Shown: positions 8,554 to 16,984 of the stretch, piece after piece | Layout of the letters: each line of letters opens with the position of its first letter | Numbering within the stretch: position 1 is the first letter of the stretch | Source of the DNA: Oxynema aestuarii AP17 | GTDB lineage: Bacteria > Cyanobacteriota > Cyanobacteriia > Cyanobacteriales > Laspinemataceae | Assembly: GCF_012295525.1 (NCBI RefSeq) | Contig: NZ_CP051167.1 | Span: 6,067,299 to 6,131,298, forward strand | Reading direction: 5' to 3' | Length of the DNA stretch: 64,000 nt | Notes under the pieces: model-generated | Seen by the model: the letters and a program-made list of their open reading frames with translations, nothing else | Database searches by the model: none | Told to the model about the DNA's origin: nothing | Program-made: the position numbers and the translations under genes

Positions 8554-9435
8554 TTAGCTCATAGAATCGTCAATTAGTCCATGGAAATTATTTTTGTTTA
8601 AATTCAAATAGATATTATCTACAAACTTAGACTCTTTTTGAATGGCAATACCATGAGGTGCTATCGCTTTTTCAAATAAGATTTGATCGGTTTCAGTAAA
8701 TTCGCTAGCAACCATATAGTAACGCCACTGTTGATGAGTAGCAGAACTCATTGCCTTAATCATGGCAGCTTCAAACAAGGGTTGATATCGTCGGTCCGGA
8801 CGGTTAGATGTCTTTAAAGAAATAGCAGATTTCAGGTGACTGGCTAACATTTTACCTTGTAAAAAAGGAAATATTTTATTTTCATTTGGTTCCCGAGACT
8901 GTTGTTGTAACAGTTGTGTAAGTTCTGATTTATAATTATTCCCTAATAAAAGGTGGGACTGTCCGTCTAAATTAACAATTATAAAATCTGGACTGGGAAA
9001 AAATATTTTTTCTTTAAATGGTGACAATTTTGCAAGTTTTCCCTGCTTTTCAAACTCCTGTTTATGGAAAAGCTGTAAAAATTTTGAGGGAGTTAAATTT
9101 TGTCTGCTAATTTTTGTATTAGGTAATTTAAAAACAACAACATAAGAGTCTGGATGTTTTTGATTGTAGTCAATTACACTTTTTGTAAATAAAGTTAGAG
9201 CAATAAACTCATTCCATCTTCCAATTGAGTTGTTCAAAGCCCCTTGAGTTGGAATTCTATTATAATTTTTTTGGAAAACTCGTTGTGTTTCAGAGACTAG
9301 CCAATCTACAATATTTGCGGTTTGTTCGTTATTTTGTATTTTACGTTCAATTCGATCGACTAAGCTTTTATAAATCTCTATGGTATTAATTTGGATTTGA
9401 TTATTACGATCCGAAAACCAGTTTTGATTATTCAT
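8554..9435 (-). CDS. Type II restriction endonuclease, Cfr10I/Bse634I family
   Basis: A 293-residue endonuclease. The active-site layout matches Cfr10I/Bse634I: Glu76 in a WNEFIA segment, Asp150 in SPDFIIV, Lys208 in SAISLKT, and Glu222 exactly 14 residues after Lys208 (KX13E). The RPDRR segment that contacts the CCGG core in this family is present just after Lys208. Family members cut R^CCGGY as tetramers. It converges on the methyltransferase (21 nt between stops) and its start overlaps the controller gene by 8 nt. Family assignment is from memory of Cfr10I; exact specificity is inferred. Confidence 0.8.
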   Translation of the reverse strand: MNNQNWFSDRNNQIQINTIEIYKSLVDRIERKIQNNEQTANIVDWLVSETQRVFQKNYNRIPTQGALNNSIGRWNEFIALTLFTKSVIDYNQKHPDSYVVVFKLPNTKISRQNLTPSKFLQLFHKQEFEKQGKLAKLSPFKEKIFFPSPDFIIVNLDGQSHLLLGNNYKSELTQLLQQQSREPNENKIFPFLQGKMLASHLKSAISLKTSNRPDRRYQPLFEAAMIKAMSSATHQQWRYYMVASEFTETDQILFEKAIAPHGIAIQKESKFVDNIYLNLNKNNFHGLIDDSMS

Positions 9436-9679
9436 CTAAGTTGTTTGAACGAACATATTGGTTGAAAAGATCTGCGATCGATATTTTTAAAGCAATAGCA
9501 AGTTTTTCAATATTTTCTAAGGAGGGATTGCGAAGTCCTCTTTCTATACCGGAAACATAAGTGCGGTGTAGACCGGATAATTCGGCGAGCTTCTCTTGAG
9601 AAATATCTAGCTCTCGTCTACGCCGTCTAATTCCCAGACCAAAGCACTTTTTTATATTGTTTCCACGTTTAGAGTTCAA
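9428..9679 (-). CDS. Xre-family controller (C) protein of the R-M system
   Basis: An 83-residue protein with a lambda-repressor-like HTH: LGIRRRRRELDISQEKLAEL, then GLHRTYVSGIERGLRNPSLE and KLAIALKISIADLF. The gene precedes and overlaps the endonuclease gene by 8 nt, which is the classic position of C proteins that delay endonuclease expression until methylation is complete. The start appears to be TTG at 9679; no ATG or GTG is available in frame before the HTH. A 13-bp palindrome 25 nt upstream is a candidate C-box. Confidence 0.8.
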   Translation of the reverse strand: MNSKRGNNIKKCFGLGIRRRRRELDISQEKLAELSGLHRTYVSGIERGLRNPSLENIEKLAIALKISIADLFNQYVRSNNLDE

Positions 9680-9704
9680 CTTGCAAAATTTGAAGTTGGG
9701 ATAA

Positions 9705-9717
9705 ATATAGACTATAT
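9705..9717. promoter_or_regulatory. Candidate C-box palindrome
   Basis: ATATAG-A-CTATAT, a perfect odd palindrome 25 nt upstream of the controller start. C proteins bind short palindromes with GACT/AGTC-like cores at this position to autoregulate; the centre here reads AGACT. Assignment is by position and symmetry only. Confidence 0.4.
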
Positions 9718-9783
9718 GTAAACTTTTTATGACAATGAGACAACAGCTAATAAGTCACTTTTTGAATACTATAAGTAACTTCA

Positions 9784-9920
9784 TTAAGCTGTTTCTCTTT
9801 TAAAATGCATAGGAGTAAAGAGGCGGGCAGGATGCCCGCACCACCGAAAACCTTATTTTATGGTGCTTTTAGGAAAGAGTGCTAGTCTAACTCATGCAGT
9901 TTAAATGTCTAACAGCTTAG
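9784..9920. mobile_element. MITE-like element, copy A
   Basis: A 137-bp element with 27-nt imperfect terminal inverted repeats at 9784-9810 and 9894-9920 (21 of 27 positions match; outer part TTAAGCTGTT / AACAGCTTAG). It has no coding capacity. A diverged relative of the same length lies at 45179-45314. The inside of this copy carries a small GC hairpin (GGGCAGGATGCCC). It is probably mobilised by a transposase encoded elsewhere. No target duplication was identified. Confidence 0.55.
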
Positions 9921-9928
9921 CCCTCTTT

Positions 9929-9992
9929 TCCTATTCTTTCTGACAATATAGCTCTTCTCATCCTATTCTTTCTGACAATATAGCTCTTCTCA
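9929..9992. repeat. Perfect 32-bp tandem duplication
   Basis: Two identical, directly abutting 32-bp units (9929-9960 and 9961-9992), each beginning TCCTATTCTTTCTGACAATA. They lie in the gap between the R-M system and the cardiolipin synthase-like gene. No coding potential was seen. Confidence 0.85.
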
Positions 9993-9993
9993 G

Positions 9994-10146
9994 TTGTATG
10001 AGTTAGATAATGGGTTGGTTAAAGTTTTTCATGGAAATAATAGGTTGAGTGACTTTATTGAGAACAAGGATCGGTATAAAATCCCTACGGTTGAATCAAT
10101 TTCACAATTTAGCATTATGCTATATTCATTCGCTTCTAAACTCTAA
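9994..10146 (+). pseudogene. Possible remnant of a lost gene
   Basis: A 50-codon open frame (LYELDNGLVKVFHGNNRLSD, ending MLYSFASKL) begins at a TTG right after the tandem duplication, with an in-frame stop inside the repeat. The composition looks like real protein and the end sits close to the convergent neighbour, so it could be the 3' end of a decayed gene. No family was recognised and there is no Shine-Dalgarno; it may be chance. Confidence 0.25.
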
Positions 10147-10152
10147 AATCCC

Positions 10153-11442
10153 TTACAGTTCCCACTGAATGAAACTGACCAAACGACCCATCAAACGCTG
10201 TTCGAGCGATCGCGCCTTCCAGTCGGAGAAACTCACGGTTTGCGATCGCGCGAAGCCTTCCTCAAAAGCTTTTTGGACGTAACCGACTAAGGTGCGATCG
10301 CCACTGGAAAAATCGAGTTCGTCGTTGTGAAAAAAACTGCGCGGGTCGAAATTCGCACTCCCCGTACTCACCCAACAATCATCGATTAATAATAACTTCG
10401 CGTGCAGCATACTCGGCTGGTGTTGGTGAATCTTAATCCCAGCTTTGAGTAATTTGCCATAAGTCTCGTAAGAAGCATAATAAACAAACTGTTTGTCGCA
10501 ACGCTGGCTGGTGGTTAAAATTTGGACGTCAATCCCTCGGTTCCTGGCGGCGACGAGCATTTTACGAGAGTTCGGATCGGGTAAAAAGTAAGGACTCGCC
10601 AACCAAATGCGCTTTCTGGCGGCAATAATGGCGGTTTGAAATAAAGCTCTAATTCCCGACGATCGATAGCTGGGATTAGCTCCCGGCGTGACGATAAATT
10701 GCGGGTTATTCTCGCTATCTTCATGAGGAATAAACATTTCTTTAGAGAGATTCCCTTGACCGCCACAGTACGTCCAATGTTGGAGAAACATCCCTTCTAA
10801 AACCGAAACGATCGCCCCTTCTAAGCGGAATTCGCAATCGAACCACGGTTGAGTATCGCCAATTTTTGGCCAGCCATCCCAGCGATCGGAAATTCCCGCA
10901 CCTCCCACCAACCCTAATTCACCATCGACAAGTAATAATTTACGGTGGCTGCGTCCGGCATAATTGGCAGGCGCTTTCCAATTAAAAGCGTTGAAAATGC
11001 GGATTTTTACCCCTGCATTTTGCAAACGCTGCCAGTAACTTTTCGGGAGTTGACTGGTTCCGTAATCGTCTACAATTAACTTGACTTCAACTCCGGCGAT
11101 CGCGCGGTCGGCGATCGCGTCGGCGAAGTCATTGGCGCGCCGTCCGGGAGTCATGAAAAAGGTTTCAAAATGGATCGTGCGACGCGCTTTTTGAATCGCT
11201 TCGAGACGCGCGCGTTGAATGCGATCGGGGTCGTTCCAAAAGTCCGTACAATAACCGGAAGTCACGACCGAATTGGATAAACTGGCGATCGCCAACGGGA
11301 AATATTCGGCTTCGGGATTGGGGAGATGTTCGATTTTGTATTCGACGCGATCGCGAAAAGTTCCGCGAATATAAAGTACAAAAAAGATGAGAGCGAAAAT
11401 GCCGATCGCACTCCCTCCCATCCACCAAATTAGACCATTCAT
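10153..11442 (-). CDS. Phospholipase D-family cardiolipin synthase-like protein
   Basis: A 429-residue protein with an N-terminal membrane segment (about residues 4-25) and two HxK(x)4D motifs: HRKLLLVDGELGLVGGAGIS and HAKLLLIDDCWVSTGSANFD. This two-HKD arrangement is that of bacterial ClsA/ClsB-type cardiolipin synthases, which join two phosphatidylglycerols or carry out other phosphatidyl transfers in the membrane. A different PLD-type hydrolase is possible, since cyanobacteria contain little cardiolipin. It runs on the same strand as the NAD genes but is 130 nt beyond nadE, so it may be transcribed separately. Confidence 0.75.
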   Translation of the reverse strand: MNGLIWWMGGSAIGIFALIFFVLYIRGTFRDRVEYKIEHLPNPEAEYFPLAIASLSNSVVTSGYCTDFWNDPDRIQRARLEAIQKARRTIHFETFFMTPGRRANDFADAIADRAIAGVEVKLIVDDYGTSQLPKSYWQRLQNAGVKIRIFNAFNWKAPANYAGRSHRKLLLVDGELGLVGGAGISDRWDGWPKIGDTQPWFDCEFRLEGAIVSVLEGMFLQHWTYCGGQGNLSKEMFIPHEDSENNPQFIVTPGANPSYRSSGIRALFQTAIIAARKRIWLASPYFLPDPNSRKMLVAARNRGIDVQILTTSQRCDKQFVYYASYETYGKLLKAGIKIHQHQPSMLHAKLLLIDDCWVSTGSANFDPRSFFHNDELDFSSGDRTLVGYVQKAFEEGFARSQTVSFSDWKARSLEQRLMGRLVSFIQWEL

Positions 11443-11572
11443 GAATTTGTCCGGTTTCGGCAGTTGTTAGCTCTTGGAGCCAACAGGTTGAAAACCGCTA
11501 AAGGCGAGCGATTTTTGCAAAATAGATGCATTGAAACAACTGTATTGTACCCGATCGCCCGCGAGAAGCGAT

Positions 11573-13336
11573 TTAAGGTGCGGCGTGCAAGGTCACCGGA
11601 CTTTTATGCTCTTGGGGATTTTTGACAATGTGGCGCAAACGTGCGGCGATCGGCATTCGCCATCCGGTTCCGAAGGCGCGATCGGTCACTTTCAACCCCG
11701 GTGGCGCTTGTCGCCGCTTGAATTCGGCGCGGGTCAGCAGTTGCACCACTCGTTCGACGGTGGCGGGGTCGTGTCCGGCGGCGACGATCTCGACCGGGGA
11801 TTCGTGATTCTCGATCGCGCGGTAGAGGATATCGTCGAGAATCTCGTAAGGCGGTAAAGAATCTTCGTCTTTTTGATCCGGTTTGAGCTCCGCACTCGGA
11901 GGTTTAATTAATACATTCCCGGGAATCATTTCGCCTCGACCCGCTTGTTTCTCTCGCTCGTTTAGCCATTTACAAATCGCATAAACTCGGGTTTTCGGAA
12001 CGTCAGAAATCACGGCCAAACCGCCATTCATATCGCCGTAAAGGGTGCAATACCCCACGGCCATTTCCGATTTATTCCCCGTAGACAATAACAAATGACC
12101 GAATTTATTAGCGATCGCCATTAACAAATTACCGCGAATGCGAGACTGTAAGTTTTCCTCGGTCACATCCGGACTCATTCCGGCGAATAATTCACTCAAA
12201 CTGCGATCGTAAGTTTCCATCATCTCGGCGATCGGCAGTTGGTGAGTCTGAATGCCCAAATTCTTCGCTAAATCTACGGCGTCGGCGATCGAATGTGGCG
12301 AACTATGCGGCGACGGCATCAAAATTCCCAAGACATTCTCGGCCCCTAAAGCTGCAGTGGCGATCGCCGCGACCAGGGACGAATCGATGCCGCCACTCAA
12401 ACCGATAACTACTTTCCCAAAACCGCATTTCCGGGCGTAATCGTGGACGCCTAAAACTAATGCGGACCAAATCGCCTCATTTTTACTTTTTAGCGGTTCG
12501 ATCGCCGTATGTAACCCGTCGGAAGGGGCGATCGCTTCGAGATCTTTGTTTGTTTCGTTAAAATGTAGGGCGACGCCATCTTTAGCAAATGCTTTGGCGC
12601 GACATAGCAACTCGCCAGACCGAGAAAACGCCACACTCGATCCGTCAAAAATTAAATCGTCATTGCCGCCAATTTGATTGGTATAAATAATCGGAATTTG
12701 ATACCTTAAAGCACTATGACGCAACATCGCCTCGCGCAATTCTTGTTTGCCAACTGTATAAGGAGAAGCGGATAAATTGACAATTAAATCGACCTTCGCT
12801 TGCACCAGATCGGCGATCGGATTGCACGAATACGATCGCTTGCCCCAAAATTCCTCATCGTTCCACAAATCCTCGCAAATCGTCACGCCAATTTTGATCG
12901 AGGATCCGTCCAGAGTAAAAAAATTACTGTTGGAAGCCGGTTCAAAATAACGGTGTTCGTCGAAAACGTCGTAAGTCGGTAGCAATCGCTTGTGAAAAAA
13001 CTGGCAAACTTGGCGATTGTCGAGTAAGGCAATGCTATTAAATAAAGGTTTACCCCCATCGATCGCATTACCGGGATTGGGATCGACCGTTCCGACCAAT
13101 ACCGCAATATTTGGGGGTAACTGGCGCGCCAATTCGTGCAGTTGGTCGGACATCGCCTCGATGAAACTCGGACGCAGGAGTAAATCGCGCGGGGGATAGC
13201 CACACAGGGACAATTCGGGGGTCAGTAAGAGACGCACGCCAGCATCCGCCGCCTTGTAGGCGCGATTGAGGATACGTTGGGCGTTTCCGGTCAAGTCGCC
13301 GATGGTGGGATTGAGTTGGGCGATCGCGATCTTCAT
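11573..13336 (-). CDS. nadE: Glutamine-dependent NAD+ synthetase
   Basis: A 587-residue two-domain enzyme. The N-terminal nitrilase-type glutaminase (residues 1 to about 260) shows the Glu-Lys-Cys triad in LTPELSLCGYPP, FHKRLLPTYDVFDE and GVTICEDLWN. The C-terminal synthetase carries the ATP PP-loop VIGLSGGIDSSLVAAI and the STGNKSEMAVGYCTLYGDM segment. It converts deamido-NAD to NAD using glutamine and ATP in the cytoplasm, the last step of the pathway served by the upstream pncB and nadD. It follows the NrtR-like gene by 85 nt. Confidence 0.95.
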   Translation of the reverse strand: MKIAIAQLNPTIGDLTGNAQRILNRAYKAADAGVRLLLTPELSLCGYPPRDLLLRPSFIEAMSDQLHELARQLPPNIAVLVGTVDPNPGNAIDGGKPLFNSIALLDNRQVCQFFHKRLLPTYDVFDEHRYFEPASNSNFFTLDGSSIKIGVTICEDLWNDEEFWGKRSYSCNPIADLVQAKVDLIVNLSASPYTVGKQELREAMLRHSALRYQIPIIYTNQIGGNDDLIFDGSSVAFSRSGELLCRAKAFAKDGVALHFNETNKDLEAIAPSDGLHTAIEPLKSKNEAIWSALVLGVHDYARKCGFGKVVIGLSGGIDSSLVAAIATAALGAENVLGILMPSPHSSPHSIADAVDLAKNLGIQTHQLPIAEMMETYDRSLSELFAGMSPDVTEENLQSRIRGNLLMAIANKFGHLLLSTGNKSEMAVGYCTLYGDMNGGLAVISDVPKTRVYAICKWLNEREKQAGRGEMIPGNVLIKPPSAELKPDQKDEDSLPPYEILDDILYRAIENHESPVEIVAAGHDPATVERVVQLLTRAEFKRRQAPPGLKVTDRAFGTGWRMPIAARLRHIVKNPQEHKSPVTLHAAP

Positions 13337-13421
13337 TGTTAGAACGGTAGGAGGGAGGAGGATAAGAGGGAGAAAGGTAAAAAGACTGCTGACTGGTTCT
13401 CTAAAATCTAAACTCTAAATT

Positions 13422-14162
13422 CTAAATAAACACCAACGGTTTATCTTTTAACGGGGCGAAAGCTTCGGCGTCGAAACGGTACAAAGTGGCGGGACGTCCG
13501 GCACCGCGAGAGACTTTCAAGCCCGTATCGGCGAGAAAACCGAGTTTGAGAATCCGGGCGCGAAAATTGGAATAGTCGGCGAAGTTTTCTCCCAAAACAG
13601 TCGTGTAAAGTTGGTAAAGATCGCTCAAAGAAAACAGTTCGGGTAGCACTTCAAAGGCGATCGGACTGTATTCGAGCTTGTTTCTCAACCGACGATGACC
13701 GTATTGGAGGATCTTATTATGATCGAAGGCGAGTTGCGGGACTTCTTCTAAGGGATACCAGGCAATCCCGCGCACGCCACTTCCGACGAGTTCCGCTTCT
13801 TCAAAGCGGACTAAGGCGAAGTAACTGACGGACAAATAGCGCACGCCGTAACTGTCGGGGGACTCGCGAGGGTCGCGTCCGAGGTCGCCGAAGGTATACA
13901 ACTGTTCGAGATAGAGATTGTTGACCCGAATTTTCTCGGCGAGAATGCGATAGGCGGCGTCTTCGAGGGATTCGCTATGGCGCACTAAGGTTCCGGGTAA
14001 GCTCCACTGACCGAGAAAGGGTTCGTGTTGGCGCATGACCAACAGGACCAGCAGGCGGTTTTGGGCGGTATCCACGGAGAAGATTGCGTTATCGACGCCA
14101 ACTTTAAAATCGGGGGGTCCGGCGGTTTCGACGATCGTTTTTTTTAGCTCGCGTCCTGACAT
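13422..14162 (-). CDS. nrtR: NrtR-type NAD metabolism regulator (degenerate Nudix plus winged helix)
   Basis: A 246-residue protein with a Nudix fold in residues 15-150 and a C-terminal winged helix ([20 protein letters not shown], then GRPATLYRF). The Nudix box is broken: in [20 protein letters not shown] the expected REUxEExGU reads RILAEKIRV, so hydrolysis is unlikely. This is the hallmark of NrtR repressors, which sense NAD-derived ligands and control NAD genes. It overlaps nadD by 19 nt and sits between nadD and nadE. Two matching inverted repeats upstream of pncB are candidate binding sites. Confidence 0.8.
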   Translation of the reverse strand: MSGRELKKTIVETAGPPDFKVGVDNAIFSVDTAQNRLLVLLVMRQHEPFLGQWSLPGTLVRHSESLEDAAYRILAEKIRVNNLYLEQLYTFGDLGRDPRESPDSYGVRYLSVSYFALVRFEEAELVGSGVRGIAWYPLEEVPQLAFDHNKILQYGHRRLRNKLEYSPIAFEVLPELFSLSDLYQLYTTVLGENFADYSNFRARILKLGFLADTGLKVSRGAGRPATLYRFDAEAFAPLKDKPLVFI

Positions 14163-14722
14163 GCGTATAATTTTTCTCGATGGATGTATGCCTCGATCGC
14201 GGCAGTGAGCGCTTCACTTTGCTGTCGTTCTCGATAGGCGGTGGAGGAAACTGCGGGGGCGCCTAAATCCGCCACGCTGACGGTGGCGCCGAGGTCGCGC
14301 AACTGTTGCAATCCGGCGGGATCGATCGCATATCCCGGTCGGGGAACGACGAGTAAATCGACTTGCTGTAGCAAGGCTTCGACGCGATACCATTGGGGCA
14401 GTTGGGCGATCAGGTCGGAACCGATACTGAGGAAGAGTTGGGCGTCGGGCCATTTTTGGCGGGCGACTTTGACGGTTTCGAGGGTTCGACCGTGGCTCAG
14501 TTCCATATCGAGGGCGATGTTATGGCGCGGTGACGCGATTTCCTGAATGGTCAAGCGTAACATGGTTGCCCGATGTTCGAGGGGAGTTTGGTGGGATTTA
14601 AAGGGGTTGTCGGAGGCCCACACGGCTACCCAGTCGAAGTGTTCCGACAGCCAAGCGAGTATTTTTTGATGTCCGGTGGTCGGCGGATCGGCGCTGGTTC
14701 CAAATAAGGCAATTTTAGTCAT
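14144..14722 (-). CDS. nadD: Nicotinate-nucleotide adenylyltransferase
   Basis: A 192-residue nucleotidyltransferase. The N-terminal motif is [20 protein letters not shown], a variant of GGTFDPPHxGH in which the first His is replaced by Thr while the second is kept. The C-terminal ISSTxxR-type motif is [20 protein letters not shown]. It joins nicotinate mononucleotide to ATP, giving deamido-NAD for NadE. The context (pncB upstream, nrtR overlapping by 19 nt, nadE beyond) fixes the substrate as nicotinate mononucleotide rather than phosphopantetheine. Confidence 0.9.
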   Translation of the reverse strand: MTKIALFGTSADPPTTGHQKILAWLSEHFDWVAVWASDNPFKSHQTPLEHRATMLRLTIQEIASPRHNIALDMELSHGRTLETVKVARQKWPDAQLFLSIGSDLIAQLPQWYRVEALLQQVDLLVVPRPGYAIDPAGLQQLRDLGATVSVADLGAPAVSSTAYRERQQSEALTAAIEAYIHREKLYACQDAS

Positions 14723-14862
14723 GGGCCTATGGTGTCGAGGGGTGAAATCATTGAGTTGGGGAAGGATCGGCGATCGCTTGAGGGGGGTCTGCTGGCGCGA
14801 TCGCCGCGAGTTTCGGGGGGAGTTGGGTCAGAAAACCAAGCGGGCAAATTGACCGTGAAGAT

Positions 14863-16272
14863 TTAGCTAGACAATTGATGTTTCGTGGTTTCCGTCAGCG
14901 CTTGCAATTCGGCTGAAATCTCCACGGACGGGGCGATCGCCCCTTCGATGCGGCGTGCTTCTTCCGAGAGCGATTCTACGGCAGTGCGCGTGCGTTCGGC
15001 GATCGCTTCGAGCATTTCTGGCGGTTGCACCCGTTTTCCTTGTTTTAACACTCGTTGTAAAAGCGCTACTTCTCCCACTTCGGCAGTTTCGTGGGCCAAG
15101 GCGAGGCGATCGCCCAGTCCCTTGTCCTCGTCAACGCGCCGGAAAATCTGCTTGCGTCCGGGATAGGTCACCTTAGAACTCGACTCTTTCATCACCGCCA
15201 TCCCGTCAATTTCGACTAACTTATAAACCCCGTTAAAGGTTTCTCCAGTCACCAAGCGCGTTCCCAATCCATAGCCGTCGATTTCGGCGCCTTCCCGTTT
15301 GAGGCGGGCAATTTCCCATTCGTCGAGGTCGCCACTGGCAAAAATGGGTACCTCCGGCAGCAGCGATCGCACTTGTTGCGACAGACTCACTAAATCCCCG
15401 GAATCGAGGCGCACTCCGCCCACTTCAAACTCGCCCACTTGCAGGCGATCGGCCAAATAGCGCGCCGCCTCTACCGTATCGTAAGTATCGATCAATACTG
15501 CCGCCCCGGGAAAATAATGCAAAAATGCTCTAAATGCCTGCATTTCGCTGCCTTCCGTCGCCGTGAGCGCCATCACCAGGGAATGGGCCATCGTTCCCGA
15601 AGGTTTGCGACCGAGTTTGAGCGCCGCCAGCACGTTCGAGGTCGAGTCCAATCCCGCCGCTAAAGCCGCCCGGGCCGCCCACAGGGCAGCTTGGGGACTG
15701 AAGGCACGCCGGGTGCCAAATTCGAGCAAAATGGCCTCGGGTCCGGCGACATCGCGCAAGCGGGCCGATCGCGTGGCGATTAGGGTTTGATAGTTAATGG
15801 TATTGAGCAAGTAAGTTTCGACCAGTTGAGCCTGCCACAAGGGCGCCTCGACGCGCAAAAGCGGTTCGTTGGCAAATACGGCGGTTCCTTCGGGGACGGC
15901 CCACAGATCTCCGGTAAAGCGGGCGGTTTCTAACAGCGTCCAGAATTTTTCCGGTGCTTTGGCGAAAATGCCCGTGGCTTTCAAACTCTCGATCTGAGCC
16001 GGGGTAAAACGCAATTGTTGCAGGTATTCGATCGCCTGCTGCAAGCCCATCGCGATCGCATATCCGAAGTGGTCGGGCAGCGATCGCGCGAACAGCTCGA
16101 AACTCGCCGGACGGCTGTCGAGGCCCTCGCCGCAATAACAGGCGACCATCGTCAGCTCGTACAAATCGGTCAGCAAGCTGTAATCTTCGCCTTTAAGTGT
16201 CAGTTCTAGCTCGTTGCCCATCCCGAGGGAAGGAAGAGGCTGAACATTGTCCGATTGACTTCCACTGGCCAT
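14863..16272 (-). CDS. pncB: Nicotinate phosphoribosyltransferase
   Basis: A 469-residue enzyme of the nicotinate phosphoribosyltransferase family: DYSLLTDLYELTMVACYCGE near the N-terminus, FGTRRAFSPQAALWAARAAL and GRKPSGTMAHSLVMAL in the middle, and VGGVRLDSGDLVSLSQQVR for the phosphoribosyl site. It makes nicotinate mononucleotide from nicotinate and PRPP and is the first gene of the NAD salvage cluster. The start at ATG 16272 is preceded by GAGGAAG; an in-frame ATG at 16221 is a possible shorter start. The gap to nadD is 140 nt. Confidence 0.9.
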   Translation of the reverse strand: MASGSQSDNVQPLPSLGMGNELELTLKGEDYSLLTDLYELTMVACYCGEGLDSRPASFELFARSLPDHFGYAIAMGLQQAIEYLQQLRFTPAQIESLKATGIFAKAPEKFWTLLETARFTGDLWAVPEGTAVFANEPLLRVEAPLWQAQLVETYLLNTINYQTLIATRSARLRDVAGPEAILLEFGTRRAFSPQAALWAARAALAAGLDSTSNVLAALKLGRKPSGTMAHSLVMALTATEGSEMQAFRAFLHYFPGAAVLIDTYDTVEAARYLADRLQVGEFEVGGVRLDSGDLVSLSQQVRSLLPEVPIFASGDLDEWEIARLKREGAEIDGYGLGTRLVTGETFNGVYKLVEIDGMAVMKESSSKVTYPGRKQIFRRVDEDKGLGDRLALAHETAEVGEVALLQRVLKQGKRVQPPEMLEAIAERTRTAVESLSEEARRIEGAIAPSVEISAELQALTETTKHQLSS

Positions 16273-16303
16273 TGACCCGCTTCCTCGCGTCTTTCTTTTT
16301 AAT

Positions 16304-16324
16304 TATAGTGGTATTTACTAAAAA
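16304..16324. promoter_or_regulatory. Candidate NrtR operator, proximal
   Basis: TTATAGT-N7-ACTAAAA, an inverted repeat with one mismatch, 31 nt upstream of the pncB start. A second site with the same half-sites and spacing lies at 16432-16452. The 21-bp symmetry and the location fit an NrtR operator; the assignment is inferred. Confidence 0.5.
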
Positions 16325-16431
16325 TCATCGACCTCACCCGGTCAAATTTTCACGATTTTTTCCAAAAACCCGTACGACTCGTTGGTTAAAGTCCCGAATC
16401 CGGCAATTTTCTATCTTCTGACAGACGGCAA

Positions 16432-16452
16432 TTATAGTAAATCTCATTAAAA
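16432..16452. promoter_or_regulatory. Candidate NrtR operator, distal
   Basis: TTATAGT-N7-ATTAAAA, the same left half-site and the same 7-nt spacer as the proximal site, differing at one base in the right half-site. It lies 128 bp further from pncB. Two sites this alike in an otherwise unconserved gap suggest one regulator. Confidence 0.45.
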
Positions 16453-16760
16453 TCTGGGGCGGCAGACGGCGCCGGGTCTGCCCGGGCAACCCCACCCGGG
16501 GCATCAGGGCGATCTTCTCCGCGCGGGCAGGTTGTTGACCCCAACTTTGCACAAAAATAGCAGCGATCTCCTGGGGCTTCTCTCCTACGCCCCGCGATCG
16601 TTTTTAACTAAAATATTGCAGTTTGATAAGTTCCAATAATAAATATTGCAAACCCATTTTTAAAAGGAGGCTTTGAGCTTATCCTGAAAAGTAAGAAAGG
16701 TGATGGTATTTCCCATCGAAGCTTTCCAGTTCCCATAGCTTTCACTTTGAGGATCTTACC

Positions 16761-16910
16761 ATGAATGTCTCTAAAGCTTTTTCAGAATTTCTGCAACATG
16801 TTTCCGAAGCCGTCGCCCGCTTGTTCAGTCCCAGTGACGATCGCTATCCGATGGTTGGAGTGCAACCCTTTGAAGGCGAACCGTACAAACAAGGCCGTTG
16901 GGCGGATTGA
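16761..16910 (+). CDS. 49-residue small protein, paralogue 1
   Basis: MNVSKAFSEFLQHVSEAVAR followed by LFSPSDDRYPMVGVQPFEGE and PYKQGRWAD. Start ATG 16761 is preceded by GAGG eight nt upstream. It is the same length as, and aligns end to end with, the protein at 17288-17437: conserved S(x)F(L/M)Q(H/S)VSEA(V/A)AR, PSDD(x)YP, GVQPFEGEPY. The shared sequence across the gene pair shows both are real. The predicted structure is an amphipathic helix followed by an acidic, Pro-rich tail. No signal peptide; function unknown. A terminator follows 40 nt later. Confidence 0.8.
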   Translation: MNVSKAFSEFLQHVSEAVARLFSPSDDRYPMVGVQPFEGEPYKQGRWAD

Positions 16911-16950
16911 GATTGCCAATCCATTGAATGCTAAAATCTCCACCCACTCT

Positions 16951-16984
16951 AGACCCCATTTCTGGTTCCGAATGGGGTCTTTTA
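16951..16984 (+). terminator. Intrinsic terminator after small protein 1
   Basis: A perfect 10-bp stem AGACCCCATT / AATGGGGTCT with a 10-nt loop, followed by TTTAT. It lies 40 nt after the first 49-codon gene, so that gene forms its own transcription unit. Confidence 0.75.
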
